This document shows, piece by piece, positions 25,483-32,311 of a stretch of 64,000 nucleotides of DNA; position 1 is the first letter of the stretch; the number at the start of each line of letters is the position of its first letter. This DNA is from Nocardioides thalensis (GTDB taxonomy: Bacteria; Actinomycetota; Actinomycetes; Propionibacteriales; Nocardioidaceae). A program made the position numbers and the translations under genes. Location: assembly GCF_013410655.1 (NCBI RefSeq), contig NZ_JACCFP010000001.1, forward strand, positions 744,001 to 808,000, in the 5' to 3' direction. The notes under the pieces were generated by a model. That model had not been told where the DNA came from. It was given only the letters and a program-made list of their open reading frames with translations, and searched no databases.

Positions 25483-26622
25483 ATGGCGAAGACCCCGGCA
25501 GCCGAGGTCCAGGCGGGCGACCGCTCCGTGCGGGTCTCGAGCCCCGACCGCGTCATCTACGAGGCGACCGACCGCACGCCCGAGGTGACCAAGCTGATGG
25601 TGGCGGAGTACGTCGCCGCCGTCGGCGACGGGCTGATGCGCGCGCTGCGGCACCGGCCGACCGCTCTCGAGAGGTGGCCGTCCGGCGTACGGGAGGGCTT
25701 CAAGCTGGCCACCGGGCCGCAGGACAAGGACGCCGAGGCGTTCTACCAGAAGCGCGTCCCGAAGGGCGCTCCCGACTACCTCGAGTCCGTGGAGATCACG
25801 TTCCCGTCCGGGCGCAGGGCGGAGGAGATCTGCCCGACCGAGATCGCCGTCCCGGTGTGGTGCGCGCACATGGGCACCATCGTCTTCCACCCCTGGCCGG
25901 TGCGGCGCGACGACGTCGACCACCCCGACGAGCTGCGGATCGACCTCGACCCCCAGCCGGGCACGACGTTCGCCGACGCCGTGCGCGTCGCCGGGGTGGC
26001 GCGCGAGCTGCTCGAGGAGCTCGGGATCCGCGGCTACCCGAAGACGTCCGGCAACCGTGGCGTCCACATCTACGTGCGGATCGAGCCGCGGTGGACCTTC
26101 GAGGACGTGCGGCACGCCGCGATCGGTTTCGGCCGGGAGCTCGAGCGTCGCGACGGCGGCGTCACCACGGCCTGGTGGAAGGAGGAGCGCGGCGAGCGGA
26201 TCTTCGTCGACTACAACCAGAACAACCGCGACCGCACGATCGCCTCGGCCTACTCCCTGCGGCCGCTGCCCGGCGCCCCGGTGTCGACGCCGATGACCTG
26301 GGAGGAGCTCGCCGAGGTGAAGGACCCGCGCGAGTTCAACCTGTTCACCGTGCCCGACCGGCTCGCCAACGGCGACCCGTGGGCGACCATCGACGACGAG
26401 GCGTTCTCGCTCGAGCCGCTGCTGCGGCTCTGGGAGGAGCTGCCGGGCGGCGAGCTCAACTTCCCGCCCGACTACCCGAAGATGCCGGGCGAGCCGCCCC
26501 GGGTGCAGCCGTCGAAGAAGCGCGAGGACCACTGGGACGAGCAGGGCAACTGGGTCGGTGGCGACCGGCCGGAGCGGCCGCGCTGGCGCGACCTCCATCC
26601 CGAGGAGGCCGGCGGTGAGTGA
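25483..26622 (+). CDS. stand-alone LigD-type primase-polymerase (Prim-PolC)
   Basis: The 379-residue archaeo-eukaryotic primase-superfamily polymerase corresponds to the polymerase domain of LigD without ligase or nuclease parts. The metal-binding pair is D154 and D156 in LRIDLDPQPG. KTSGNRGVHIYVRI is the nucleotide-binding motif, and FVDYNQNNRDRTIASAYSLR gives the third acidic residue. In mycobacteria Prim-PolC works with LigC in gap filling during base excision repair. Here a LigC-type ligase lies 1.4 kb away on the other strand (27982). No Ku gene is in the window. The stop overlaps the next gene by 8 bases. Confidence 0.9.
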   Translation: MAKTPAAEVQAGDRSVRVSSPDRVIYEATDRTPEVTKLMVAEYVAAVGDGLMRALRHRPTALERWPSGVREGFKLATGPQDKDAEAFYQKRVPKGAPDYLESVEITFPSGRRAEEICPTEIAVPVWCAHMGTIVFHPWPVRRDDVDHPDELRIDLDPQPGTTFADAVRVAGVARELLEELGIRGYPKTSGNRGVHIYVRIEPRWTFEDVRHAAIGFGRELERRDGGVTTAWWKEERGERIFVDYNQNNRDRTIASAYSLRPLPGAPVSTPMTWEELAEVKDPREFNLFTVPDRLANGDPWATIDDEAFSLEPLLRLWEELPGGELNFPPDYPKMPGEPPRVQPSKKREDHWDEQGNWVGGDRPERPRWRDLHPEEAGGE

Positions 26623-27175
26623 CGACCAGCGGATGGCGCGCAACGGCGCCGAGCCGACCAAGGCGGGCGCCGCTGGTTCGCAGCGCTGGGCCGACTACCT
26701 CGACTGGGTGCGCTCCGAGCTCGTCGACGGCGTGCTCGGACTCACGCCCGAGCAGCAACGGGCCGCGCTCGTGCCGTCGGGCTGGACGCCGATCGAGCTG
26801 CTCTCGCACGTGCTGCACATGGAGCAGCGCTGGTTCGTCTACGGGTTCCTCGCTGAGCAGGTCGCGGAGCCGTGGGGCGACTGGAACGTCGACGAGCCGT
26901 GGCACTCCGACGACTCCGACGACACCCGCCCGGCAGCGCGGTGGCAGGTCGCCGACGAGGTCACCGCCGAGCAGCTCGCGGGCCGGCTCGACGCGATCGG
27001 GGCCCGCACCCGCGAGATCCTGGCGTCGTACCCCCTCGACGCCGTGGGCTCGACCGGCGGCCGCTTCAGCGACGACCCACCCACCCTGGAGTGGATCTGC
27101 TTCCACGTGCTCGCCGAGTACGCCCGGCACGCCGGGCACCTCGACATCGTGGTCGAGCTCTCCGCGAGCGCCTAG
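26615..27175 (+). CDS. DinB-like / DUF664 family protein
   Basis: The 186-residue protein has the four-helix DinB/maleylpyruvate-isomerase fold: RWADYLDWVRSELVDGVLGLTPEQ, then LLSHVLHMEQRWFVYGF and a C-terminal LAEYARHAGHLDIV. The three histidines (H of HVLHME and of ARHAGH) are in the usual metal-binding order. Members are thiol transferases or hydrolases of mostly unknown substrate. The GTG start overlaps the Prim-PolC stop by 8 bases (GTGAGTGA), so it is co-translated. Its TAG shares the bases CTAG with the stop of the convergent gene at 27172. Confidence 0.85.
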   Translation: MSDDQRMARNGAEPTKAGAAGSQRWADYLDWVRSELVDGVLGLTPEQQRAALVPSGWTPIELLSHVLHMEQRWFVYGFLAEQVAEPWGDWNVDEPWHSDDSDDTRPAARWQVADEVTAEQLAGRLDAIGARTREILASYPLDAVGSTGGRFSDDPPTLEWICFHVLAEYARHAGHLDIVVELSASA

Positions 27176-27429
27176 AGCCCGCGCACGACCACCAGCTCGC
27201 ACAGCCGCGCGAGCTCACCCCGGTTGTCCGCCGGCAGGTGCGGCACCGCCTCCGCGAGCAGCAGCTGTACGGCGCTGCGGGCGGTGCGGCCACGGTGGGA
27301 GACGTCCACGTCCAGCGCGATGGCGACGGCGTCGATGCAGAGGTCGACGATCAGGTCCTGGTCGTGGCTGCAGATGCCGGGCGCCGCGGCGGCCGTCTCG
27401 TAGAGGCGTACGTCGAGCGCGGAGGACAT
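27172..27429 (-). CDS. small hypothetical protein, 85 aa
   Basis: I do not recognise this small protein. It is probably alpha-helical (LYETAAAAPGICSHDQDLIVDLCIDAVAIAL) and has two cysteines, with no signal peptide or membrane segment. Coding is supported by the fit to the gap between neighbours and a normal start ATGTCCTCC, but no clear ribosome site or -10 is visible. It ends head to head with the gene at 26615, sharing CTAG as both stops. Confidence 0.5.
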   Translation of the reverse strand: MSSALDVRLYETAAAAPGICSHDQDLIVDLCIDAVAIALDVDVSHRGRTARSAVQLLLAEAVPHLPADNRGELARLCELVVVRGL

Positions 27430-27459
27430 GTCACCACAACGCCGCCCGTGCCCGGCGGG

Positions 27460-27972
27460 TTATGCCGGCTCGTGCTCGAGCAGGTGGAGGACCGGCACGC
27501 CCAGCTTGCGGCGGGCGCGGGAGGTCCAGTCGACGTGGAAGAACTCGGCGACGACGTGCGGCCGGGTCAGGACGATGGCCTCGGAGCCGGAGACCTCGCC
27601 GACTTTCGCGATCAGCGCGTCGACCGGCGGGCCGGCGACGATCGTGCCCTCGCCGACGGTCGCGCCGGTGGCCTCGAGAGCGGCGACGGTGGCAGCAAGC
27701 TCGCGCTCGGCGCGCTCGCGGTTCTCCTCGCGCATGGCCTCGATCTCGGCCGTGCTCGGCGTGACCGCGGGGGCCATCAGGTCGGCGCCGCCCATCACCC
27801 CGAGGGACGCCTCGACCGCGGCAGCGGCGTCGGCCATCGGCAGCAGCACGTGGTAGACCACCACGGCATCGAGCGACTCGTGCAGCGCCCGCACCTGGGC
27901 GGCGTCGGCGGCGGTGAGCGCCTGCTCGACCAGGAGGACCACGTCGTACCGTTCCTGGAGCTCTGTGCCCAT
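27460..27972 (-). CDS. universal-stress-protein-like protein
   Basis: The 170-residue protein has alternating strands and helices like the UspA fold: YDVVLLVEQALTAADAAQVRALHE, then VVVYHVLLPM and EAIVLTRPH. I do not see the ATP-binding G-x2-G-x9-G(S/T) motif of typical Usp proteins. The ATG at 27972 has TAATAC 6 bases upstream on the same strand, so it may be leaderless. It lies 9 bases after the ligase gene, which it follows on the minus strand. Confidence 0.68.
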   Translation of the reverse strand: MGTELQERYDVVLLVEQALTAADAAQVRALHESLDAVVVYHVLLPMADAAAAVEASLGVMGGADLMAPAVTPSTAEIEAMREENRERAERELAATVAALEATGATVGEGTIVAGPPVDALIAKVGEVSGSEAIVLTRPHVVAEFFHVDWTSRARRKLGVPVLHLLEHEPA

Positions 27973-27981
27973 GTTCCAGTA

Positions 27982-29121
27982 TTACCCCTCGGCAGCCCCC
28001 GGTCCCAGCACGTCGGCCAAGTCGTAATTCACCGGTTGCTCGAGCTGCTCGTAGCCGCAGGAGCGCGGGTCACGGTCCTCGCGCCAGCGCTTGAAGTGCG
28101 CGGTGTGGCGGAACCGGCTGCCCTCCATCGCGTCGTACTTCACCTCGAGCACGCGCTCGGGCCGCAGCGGCGTGAACGACAGGTCCTTGCCCTGGCTCCA
28201 CCGGCTCTGGGTGCCCGGCTGGCGCCCCGGGTTGGCGACCAGGAACTCCTGCCACTTGCCCCACGGATGGTCCTCGATCGGGCACACCAGCGGCTGCAGC
28301 TCCTCCCACAGCTCGGCCCGCCGCGCCTCGGTGAAGCTCGCCGAGACGCCGATGTGGTGCAGGTCGTCCCCGACGTACAACCCGAGCAGCAGGCTGCCGA
28401 TCAGCGGACGCTCCGGCGTGCTCGTCTTGTGCTCGCGATAGCCGGCGAGCACCACGTCGGCGGTGCGCTCGTGCTTGATCTTCAGCATGGTGCGGGCGTT
28501 GGGCTGGTACGGCGCCGCGAGCGGCTTGGCGACCACGCCGTCGAGGCCGGCGCCCTCGAACGTGTGGAACCACTCCTCGGCGACGGCCGGGTCGGTGCTG
28601 GTGCGGGTGAGGTGGCAGGGCCCGTCGGGCGGCAGGTCGGCGAGCGCCTCCTCGAGGGCGGCACGCCGTACGGCGAAGGGCTTGTCGACGAAGGAGCGGT
28701 CGTCGAGGGCCAGGAGGTCGAACGCCACGAAGCTGGCCGGCGTCTGCTCGGCGAGCAGGTTGATGCGGCTCTCGGCGGGGTGGATCCGCTCCTGGAGCAC
28801 CTCGAACTGAAGCCGGTCGCGACCGTCGGTCGGCAGCGCCACGAAGATCTCGCCGTCGAGCACGCACCGAGAGGGCAGCTGCTCCCGCGCGGCGGCCACG
28901 AGCTCGGGGAAGTAGCGGGTCAGGGGCTTGGTGTTGCGGCTCGCGAGCTCGACCTCGTCACCGTCCTTGAACAGGATGCAGCGGAAGCCGTCCCACTTCG
29001 GCTCGAACGACAGGCCGCGGCCGCCGTACACCCCGTCGGGGTCGAACTTCGCCGGGTCGGGCACGCCCTTCACGGCCTTGGCGAGCATCGGCTGGACGGG
29101 CGGCATCACGGGCAGGTCCAC
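27982..29121 (-). CDS. ligC: ATP-dependent DNA ligase, LigC type
   Basis: The 379-residue ligase has the adenylated lysine K42 in SFEPKWDGFRC. ELASRNTKPLTRYFPELVAA, CVLDGEIFV, LDGVVAKPL and MLKIKHERTADVVLAGY are motifs III, IIIa, IV and V in order, followed by the OB-fold. LigC seals nicks and in mycobacteria works with Prim-PolC in base excision repair; a Prim-PolC gene is close by at 25483. I chose the GTG at 29121 because TAGTCT lies 7 bases upstream; an upstream ATG at 29154 would be internal to the preceding gene and not family-like. The -10 overlaps the stop of the DUF4032 gene. Confidence 0.92.
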   Translation of the reverse strand: MDLPVMPPVQPMLAKAVKGVPDPAKFDPDGVYGGRGLSFEPKWDGFRCILFKDGDEVELASRNTKPLTRYFPELVAAAREQLPSRCVLDGEIFVALPTDGRDRLQFEVLQERIHPAESRINLLAEQTPASFVAFDLLALDDRSFVDKPFAVRRAALEEALADLPPDGPCHLTRTSTDPAVAEEWFHTFEGAGLDGVVAKPLAAPYQPNARTMLKIKHERTADVVLAGYREHKTSTPERPLIGSLLLGLYVGDDLHHIGVSASFTEARRAELWEELQPLVCPIEDHPWGKWQEFLVANPGRQPGTQSRWSQGKDLSFTPLRPERVLEVKYDAMEGSRFRHTAHFKRWREDRDPRSCGYEQLEQPVNYDLADVLGPGAAEG

Positions 29122-29128
29122 GCGAGTG

Positions 29129-29134
29129 AGACTA
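29129..29134 (-). promoter_or_regulatory. -10 hexamer, leaderless promoter of ligC
   Basis: TAGTCT lies 7 bases before the GTG at 29121. Its first three bases are the stop codon of the upstream DUF4032 gene. Confidence 0.55.
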
Positions 29135-30352
29135 GTGACCCGCCCGCGAATCATCGGGCCGCGTCGGCAGGATCCGCTCGATGTAGTCGGCCGCGGACTT
29201 GAAGATGTCGACCTCGTGCCCGGCCTGCTCGGAGAGGTACCACCGGTGCACGAGCACCTCGTGGAAGAACTCGGCCGGCTCCAGCTTGGCGCGCGCCTCG
29301 GGCGGCACCATCGCCGTCAGCGGCTCGTAGACCTCGAGCAGCCACCGGTTGGCGACCACCGTGCGGTCGAGGTCGCCGAGGCCGTGGTGCGCGGTGAATG
29401 CGGCGATGTCGTTGAGCAGCCGCCGCGCCTGGGCGTCCTCGACGTCCAGCCCGGTGAGCGCCGACAGCTCGCGCCGATGGTGGCCGGCCTCGACCACCTT
29501 GGGCTGGATACGCACGCGGCCGCCCTCGCCGCCGGTGGCGCTGCCCTCGGTGACGATGTCGAGCTCGTCGACGTCGAAGCCGAGGTCGTTGAGCCGCTCG
29601 ATGCGCTTCTCGATCCGCCACATCTCGCCCGACTCGAACTCCTCGACCGCGGTGAGGTCGGCCCACAGCGCGCGGTAGCGCTCCTCGAGCATGTCGATGA
29701 TCTCGTGGCCCGGCACCTCGGCATCGAGCTCGGCCGAGGCCTGGAGGTCCATCAGCTCGGCGAAGACGTTCTCGCGCGCGATGGTGATGTCGTGCTCGCG
29801 CATCCGGTCGGACAGGGTCGGCGTCAGCTCGCCGGTCTCGGCGTCCACGAGGTACGCCGCGAAGCCGCCCGCGTCGCGCCGGAAGAGGACGTTGGACAGC
29901 GACACGTCGCCCCAGTAGAAGCCGGCGAGGTGCAGGCGGACGAGGAGCACCACCATCGCGTCGATGAGGTTAGGCAGCCGCTCAGCGCCCAGGCCCTGCT
30001 GGAAGAGCGAGCGGTAGGGCAGCGAGAAGTGCAGGTGCTCGGTGAGCAGCGTCGCCGGGAGCTCGTCGCCGTCGATGTCGGTGCGGCCGGTGACCACGCC
30101 CTTGGCGGTGACCGTCGGCAGCCCGCGCTGGCGCAGCTCGCGCAGCATGCGGTACTCCCGGAAGGCGATCGCCTCCTCGGTCTCCTTGGCGACGAGCGTC
30201 TGGCGCTCGACCTGGATGATCCGGACCACGTGGCGCGACAGGCCGCGCGGCAGCCGGACGACCGGAGGCTCCGGCCACTCCGCCAGCGAGGAGGACCAGG
30301 GCAGCGTCAGCAGCGCCGGGTCGGGTCTGCTGGCGACGACGTGCAGCGCCAT
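29132..30352 (-). CDS. DUF4032 protein with kinase-like fold
   Basis: The 406-residue protein combines a lipopolysaccharide-kinase-like N-terminal half with a C-terminal DUF4032 domain. Kinase-like elements are TLVAKETEEAIAFREYRML (Lys and Glu in place of the VAIK pair), LHLAGFYWGDVSLSNVLFR (HRD-like loop with Asp and Asn) and YLVDAETGE (DFG position). Whether it phosphorylates anything is unknown. The ATG at 30352 has TAAGTT 6 bases upstream. The family is common in actinobacteria with no assigned role. Confidence 0.85.
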   Translation of the reverse strand: MALHVVASRPDPALLTLPWSSSLAEWPEPPVVRLPRGLSRHVVRIIQVERQTLVAKETEEAIAFREYRMLRELRQRGLPTVTAKGVVTGRTDIDGDELPATLLTEHLHFSLPYRSLFQQGLGAERLPNLIDAMVVLLVRLHLAGFYWGDVSLSNVLFRRDAGGFAAYLVDAETGELTPTLSDRMREHDITIARENVFAELMDLQASAELDAEVPGHEIIDMLEERYRALWADLTAVEEFESGEMWRIEKRIERLNDLGFDVDELDIVTEGSATGGEGGRVRIQPKVVEAGHHRRELSALTGLDVEDAQARRLLNDIAAFTAHHGLGDLDRTVVANRWLLEVYEPLTAMVPPEARAKLEPAEFFHEVLVHRWYLSEQAGHEVDIFKSAADYIERILPTRPDDSRAGH

Positions 30353-30358
30353 AGCGGC

Positions 30359-30364
30359 AACTTA
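30359..30364 (-). promoter_or_regulatory. -10 hexamer, leaderless promoter of the DUF4032 gene
   Basis: TAAGTT lies 6 bases before the ATG at 30352. Confidence 0.55.
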
Positions 30365-30377
30365 CGCCGCCGGGCAC

Positions 30378-30578
30378 CTACCGCGCGTGCGCCGCCCGCG
30401 ACGGCCTGTTCTCGGCGAACCACTGCCGGAACGTCATCGGCTGCTCGAGGTCGACGCCCTTGTTGGCGGCTGCGTAGTCCCGAACCGCCTTCTCGAGGTC
30501 GCGGCGGCCGCTGGGACGCTCGATCAGCTCCTGGTAGGTCAGGAACAGGCGACGGCTGTACTGCTTCGTTGCGGACAC
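30378..30578 (-). CDS. small hypothetical protein, 66 aa
   Basis: An unrecognised small basic protein (KQYSRRLFLTYQELIERP, then PMTFRQWFAENRPSR). I placed the start at GTG 30578 because GGAGG lies exactly 7 bases before it. Longer versions from upstream ATGs have low-complexity ends and no ribosome site. No signal peptide or membrane segment is seen. It lies between the tRNA gene and the DUF4032 gene on the opposite strand to the tRNA. Confidence 0.6.
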   Translation of the reverse strand: MSATKQYSRRLFLTYQELIERPSGRRDLEKAVRDYAAANKGVDLEQPMTFRQWFAENRPSRAAHAR

Positions 30579-30707
30579 GAGGGAGCCTCCCGAATGGCGG
30601 ATCGTGCGGACCTCCGGCATCGTGCCCGATCCTGCCGGGGATGGCCAACCGAGGTCCGGACAACGGATACGGCGGTCGCCGGTTCGGGCGGCAGGGCGTG
30701 GGCTGAC

Positions 30708-30713
30708 TAACAT
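30708..30713 (+). promoter_or_regulatory. -10 hexamer of the tRNA-Thr promoter
   Basis: TAACAT lies 22 bases before the mature 5' end of the tRNA. No good -35 is evident. Confidence 0.45.
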
Positions 30714-30735
30714 TGGCGGGCGCCCGCGGGTGCAC

Positions 30736-30808
30736 GCCGGTGTAGCTCAGTTGGTAGAGCGCCTCACTTGTAATGAGGATGTCGCGGGTTCGACTCCTGT
30801 CACCGGCT
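30736..30808 (+). tRNA. tRNA-Thr (anticodon TGT)
   Basis: The 73-base cloverleaf has acceptor arms GCCGGTG/CACCGGC, D arm GCTC/GAGC with AGTTGGTA, anticodon stem CCTCA/TGAGG with loop CTTGTAA (anticodon TGT), a 5-base variable loop and T arm GCGGG-TTCGACT-CCTGT. The discriminator base is T and no CCA is encoded. It reads ACA and, by wobble, other ACN codons. Confidence 0.96.
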
Positions 30809-30812
30809 CCGA

Positions 30813-30830
30813 CCTCAAGTTTCCTTGAAG
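30813..30830. promoter_or_regulatory. SoxR box
   Basis: CCTCAAGTTTCCTTGAAG is an 18-base dyad with 7-base arms and a 4-base centre. It differs from the classic enterobacterial SoxR site (arms CCTCAAG and CTTGAGG) at one position. It sits 29 bases before the start of soxR. Confidence 0.75.
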
Positions 30831-30859
30831 TACGGCGCGCGACGCGCCATCATCGCGAC

Positions 30860-31291
30860 GTGACCCTCCTGACCATCGGCCAGCTGTCCGAGCGCTCCGG
30901 CGTCGCGCCGAGCGCGATCCGGTTCTACGAGTCCGAGGGCCTGATCCACTCGACCCGCACCACCGGCAACCAGCGCCGCTACGAGCAGTCGACGCTGCGC
31001 CGGGTGGCGTTCATCCGGGCGGCCCAGCGCGTCGGGCTCTCGCTGACGGAGGTCGGCGAGGCGCTGCGCACCCTCCCCGACAACCGCACGCCGACGAAGT
31101 CCGACTGGCACCGCATCAGCCGCGAGTGGCGGCCGCGTCTCGACGAGCAGATCCGCCGGATCGAGCTGCTCCGCGCGCGCCTCGACAGCTGCATCGGCTG
31201 CGGCTGCCTCAGCATGAAGAGCTGCGCGTTGAGCAACCCCGGCGACGTCGCGGCCGAGCACGGCACCGGCGCGGTGCTGCTCGAGCCCTGA
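30860..31291 (+). CDS. soxR: redox-sensitive activator SoxR (MerR family, [2Fe-2S])
   Basis: The 143-residue regulator has a MerR helix-turn-helix (LTIGQLSERSGVAPSAIRFYESEGLI) and a long dimerisation helix. The four iron-sulfur cysteines lie in CIGCGCLSMKSC (CxxCxC then C after five residues), as in SoxR. In actinobacteria SoxR mainly senses redox-cycling compounds. The GTG at 30860 has CATCAT 6 bases upstream. The SoxR box at 30813-30830 suggests autoregulation. It is convergent with pdxY. Confidence 0.94.
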   Translation: MTLLTIGQLSERSGVAPSAIRFYESEGLIHSTRTTGNQRRYEQSTLRRVAFIRAAQRVGLSLTEVGEALRTLPDNRTPTKSDWHRISREWRPRLDEQIRRIELLRARLDSCIGCGCLSMKSCALSNPGDVAAEHGTGAVLLEP

Positions 31292-31306
31292 GTCGGAGCT
31301 CTTCGG

Positions 31307-32170
31307 TCAGCGCAGCTGCCGCGCCGCGAACCGCGTCGGCGGTACGGCGATCGCGTCCTGTGCGCCGACGATCTGGAGCTCGCGCGTGCCCGCGGCGAGC
31401 GTCGCCTCCAGCACCGCGAAGACCGAGCCCGCCGTACGCTCCAAGGCGACGGCCGGCGAGCCGCTGTCGAGCAGGTGCGCGAGGTAGAGCGCCGCGGTGA
31501 TGTCGCCCCCGCCGTTCGGCGCGATCGGCAGCAGGGGAGTGGTCACCGACCACGCGCCGTCGTCGGAGACCGCAATCATCTCCAGCAGCTCCTCCTCGCC
31601 CTCCCAGCCGGGGTCGTCGTAGCGGACCGACGTGACCAGGACCTGCCGCGGCCCGCGGGCCCGCACCGCGTCGACGGCGGCGAGGACCTCGGCCTCGGTG
31701 GTGGTCGTAGTGCCGGCGAGGAAGTCGAGCTCGAAGTGGTTGGGCGTGATCAGGTCCGCCCTCGGCACGACCTCGTCGCGCATGAACTCCGGGATCCCGG
31801 GCCGCACGAACATGCCGCGGCCGACGTCGCCCATCACCGGGTCGCAGCAGTAGACGGCGTCCGGGTTGGCCGCCTTGACCCGCGCGACCGCGTCGAGGAT
31901 GACCGCGCCGACGGCCGGGTCGCCCTGGTAGCCGGAGAGGACCGCGTCCGCGGTGCCGAGCACGCCGCGGTCGTCGATCCCGTCGATCACCTCGCGCACG
32001 TCGGCCGGGTCGAGCAGCGGCCCGCGCCAGGCGCCGTACCCCGTGTGGTTGGAGAAGTGGACCGTGAGCACCGGCCAGACCTCGTGCCCGAGGCGCTGCA
32101 GCGGGAAGACCGCCGCGGAGTTGCCGACGTGGCCGTAGGCGACCGAGGACTGGATCGACAGGATGCGCAT
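31307..32170 (-). CDS. pdxY: pyridoxal kinase
   Basis: PdxY phosphorylates pyridoxal to PLP in the salvage pathway. The 287-residue ribokinase-fold protein begins ILSIQSSVAYGHVGNSAAVFPLQRLG. It has the substrate residues in VHFSNHTGYG, YCCDPVMGD in the middle and the catalytic anion hole region NGGGDITAALYLAH near residue 218. The ATG at 32170 has GACGAT 6 bases upstream. It is divergent from the GMC oxidoreductase gene; a repeat lies between them. Confidence 0.92.
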   Translation of the reverse strand: MRILSIQSSVAYGHVGNSAAVFPLQRLGHEVWPVLTVHFSNHTGYGAWRGPLLDPADVREVIDGIDDRGVLGTADAVLSGYQGDPAVGAVILDAVARVKAANPDAVYCCDPVMGDVGRGMFVRPGIPEFMRDEVVPRADLITPNHFELDFLAGTTTTTEAEVLAAVDAVRARGPRQVLVTSVRYDDPGWEGEEELLEMIAVSDDGAWSVTTPLLPIAPNGGGDITAALYLAHLLDSGSPAVALERTAGSVFAVLEATLAAGTRELQIVGAQDAIAVPPTRFAARQLR

Positions 32171-32190
32171 GAGCCCATCGTCGCAGCCGG

Positions 32191-32235
32191 AGGTTTCGAG
32201 GCTCCTCGCTGCGCTCGTCGCACCTCAACCACCGG
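32191..32235. repeat. dispersed repeat between pdxY and the GMC operon
   Basis: The 45-base element starts AGGTTTCGAGGCTCCTCGC and ends CACCTCAACCACCGG. The ends match the shorter element inside hrpA (397-420). GAGG and CCTC segments can pair into a hairpin. I regard it as a genome-wide dispersed repeat of the kind seen in this group. Confidence 0.55.
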
Positions 32236-32263
32236 CAAACATGAAACCCTTTCGTGAAGAAAC

Positions 32264-32277
32264 TAGAACGCGTTACA
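32264..32277. promoter_or_regulatory. KstR-like TetR operator overlapping the GMC operon promoter
   Basis: TAGAACGCGTTACA fits TnnAACnnGTTnnA, the site known for the mycobacterial steroid regulator KstR, at every fixed position. It overlaps TACAGT (32274-32279), a likely -10, with TTCGTG at 32251-32256 as a weak -35 17 bases upstream. A similar site lies before the FadD19-like gene at 54079. Confidence 0.55.
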
Positions 32278-32311
32278 GTTGCTCGACCGCTGCACATCGA
32301 AGGGGATGGAC

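Noticed and set aside
32191..32235. Regulatory site for the pdxY/GMC divergent promoters
   Set aside because: Its ends match the element inside hrpA, so it is better explained as a dispersed repeat.
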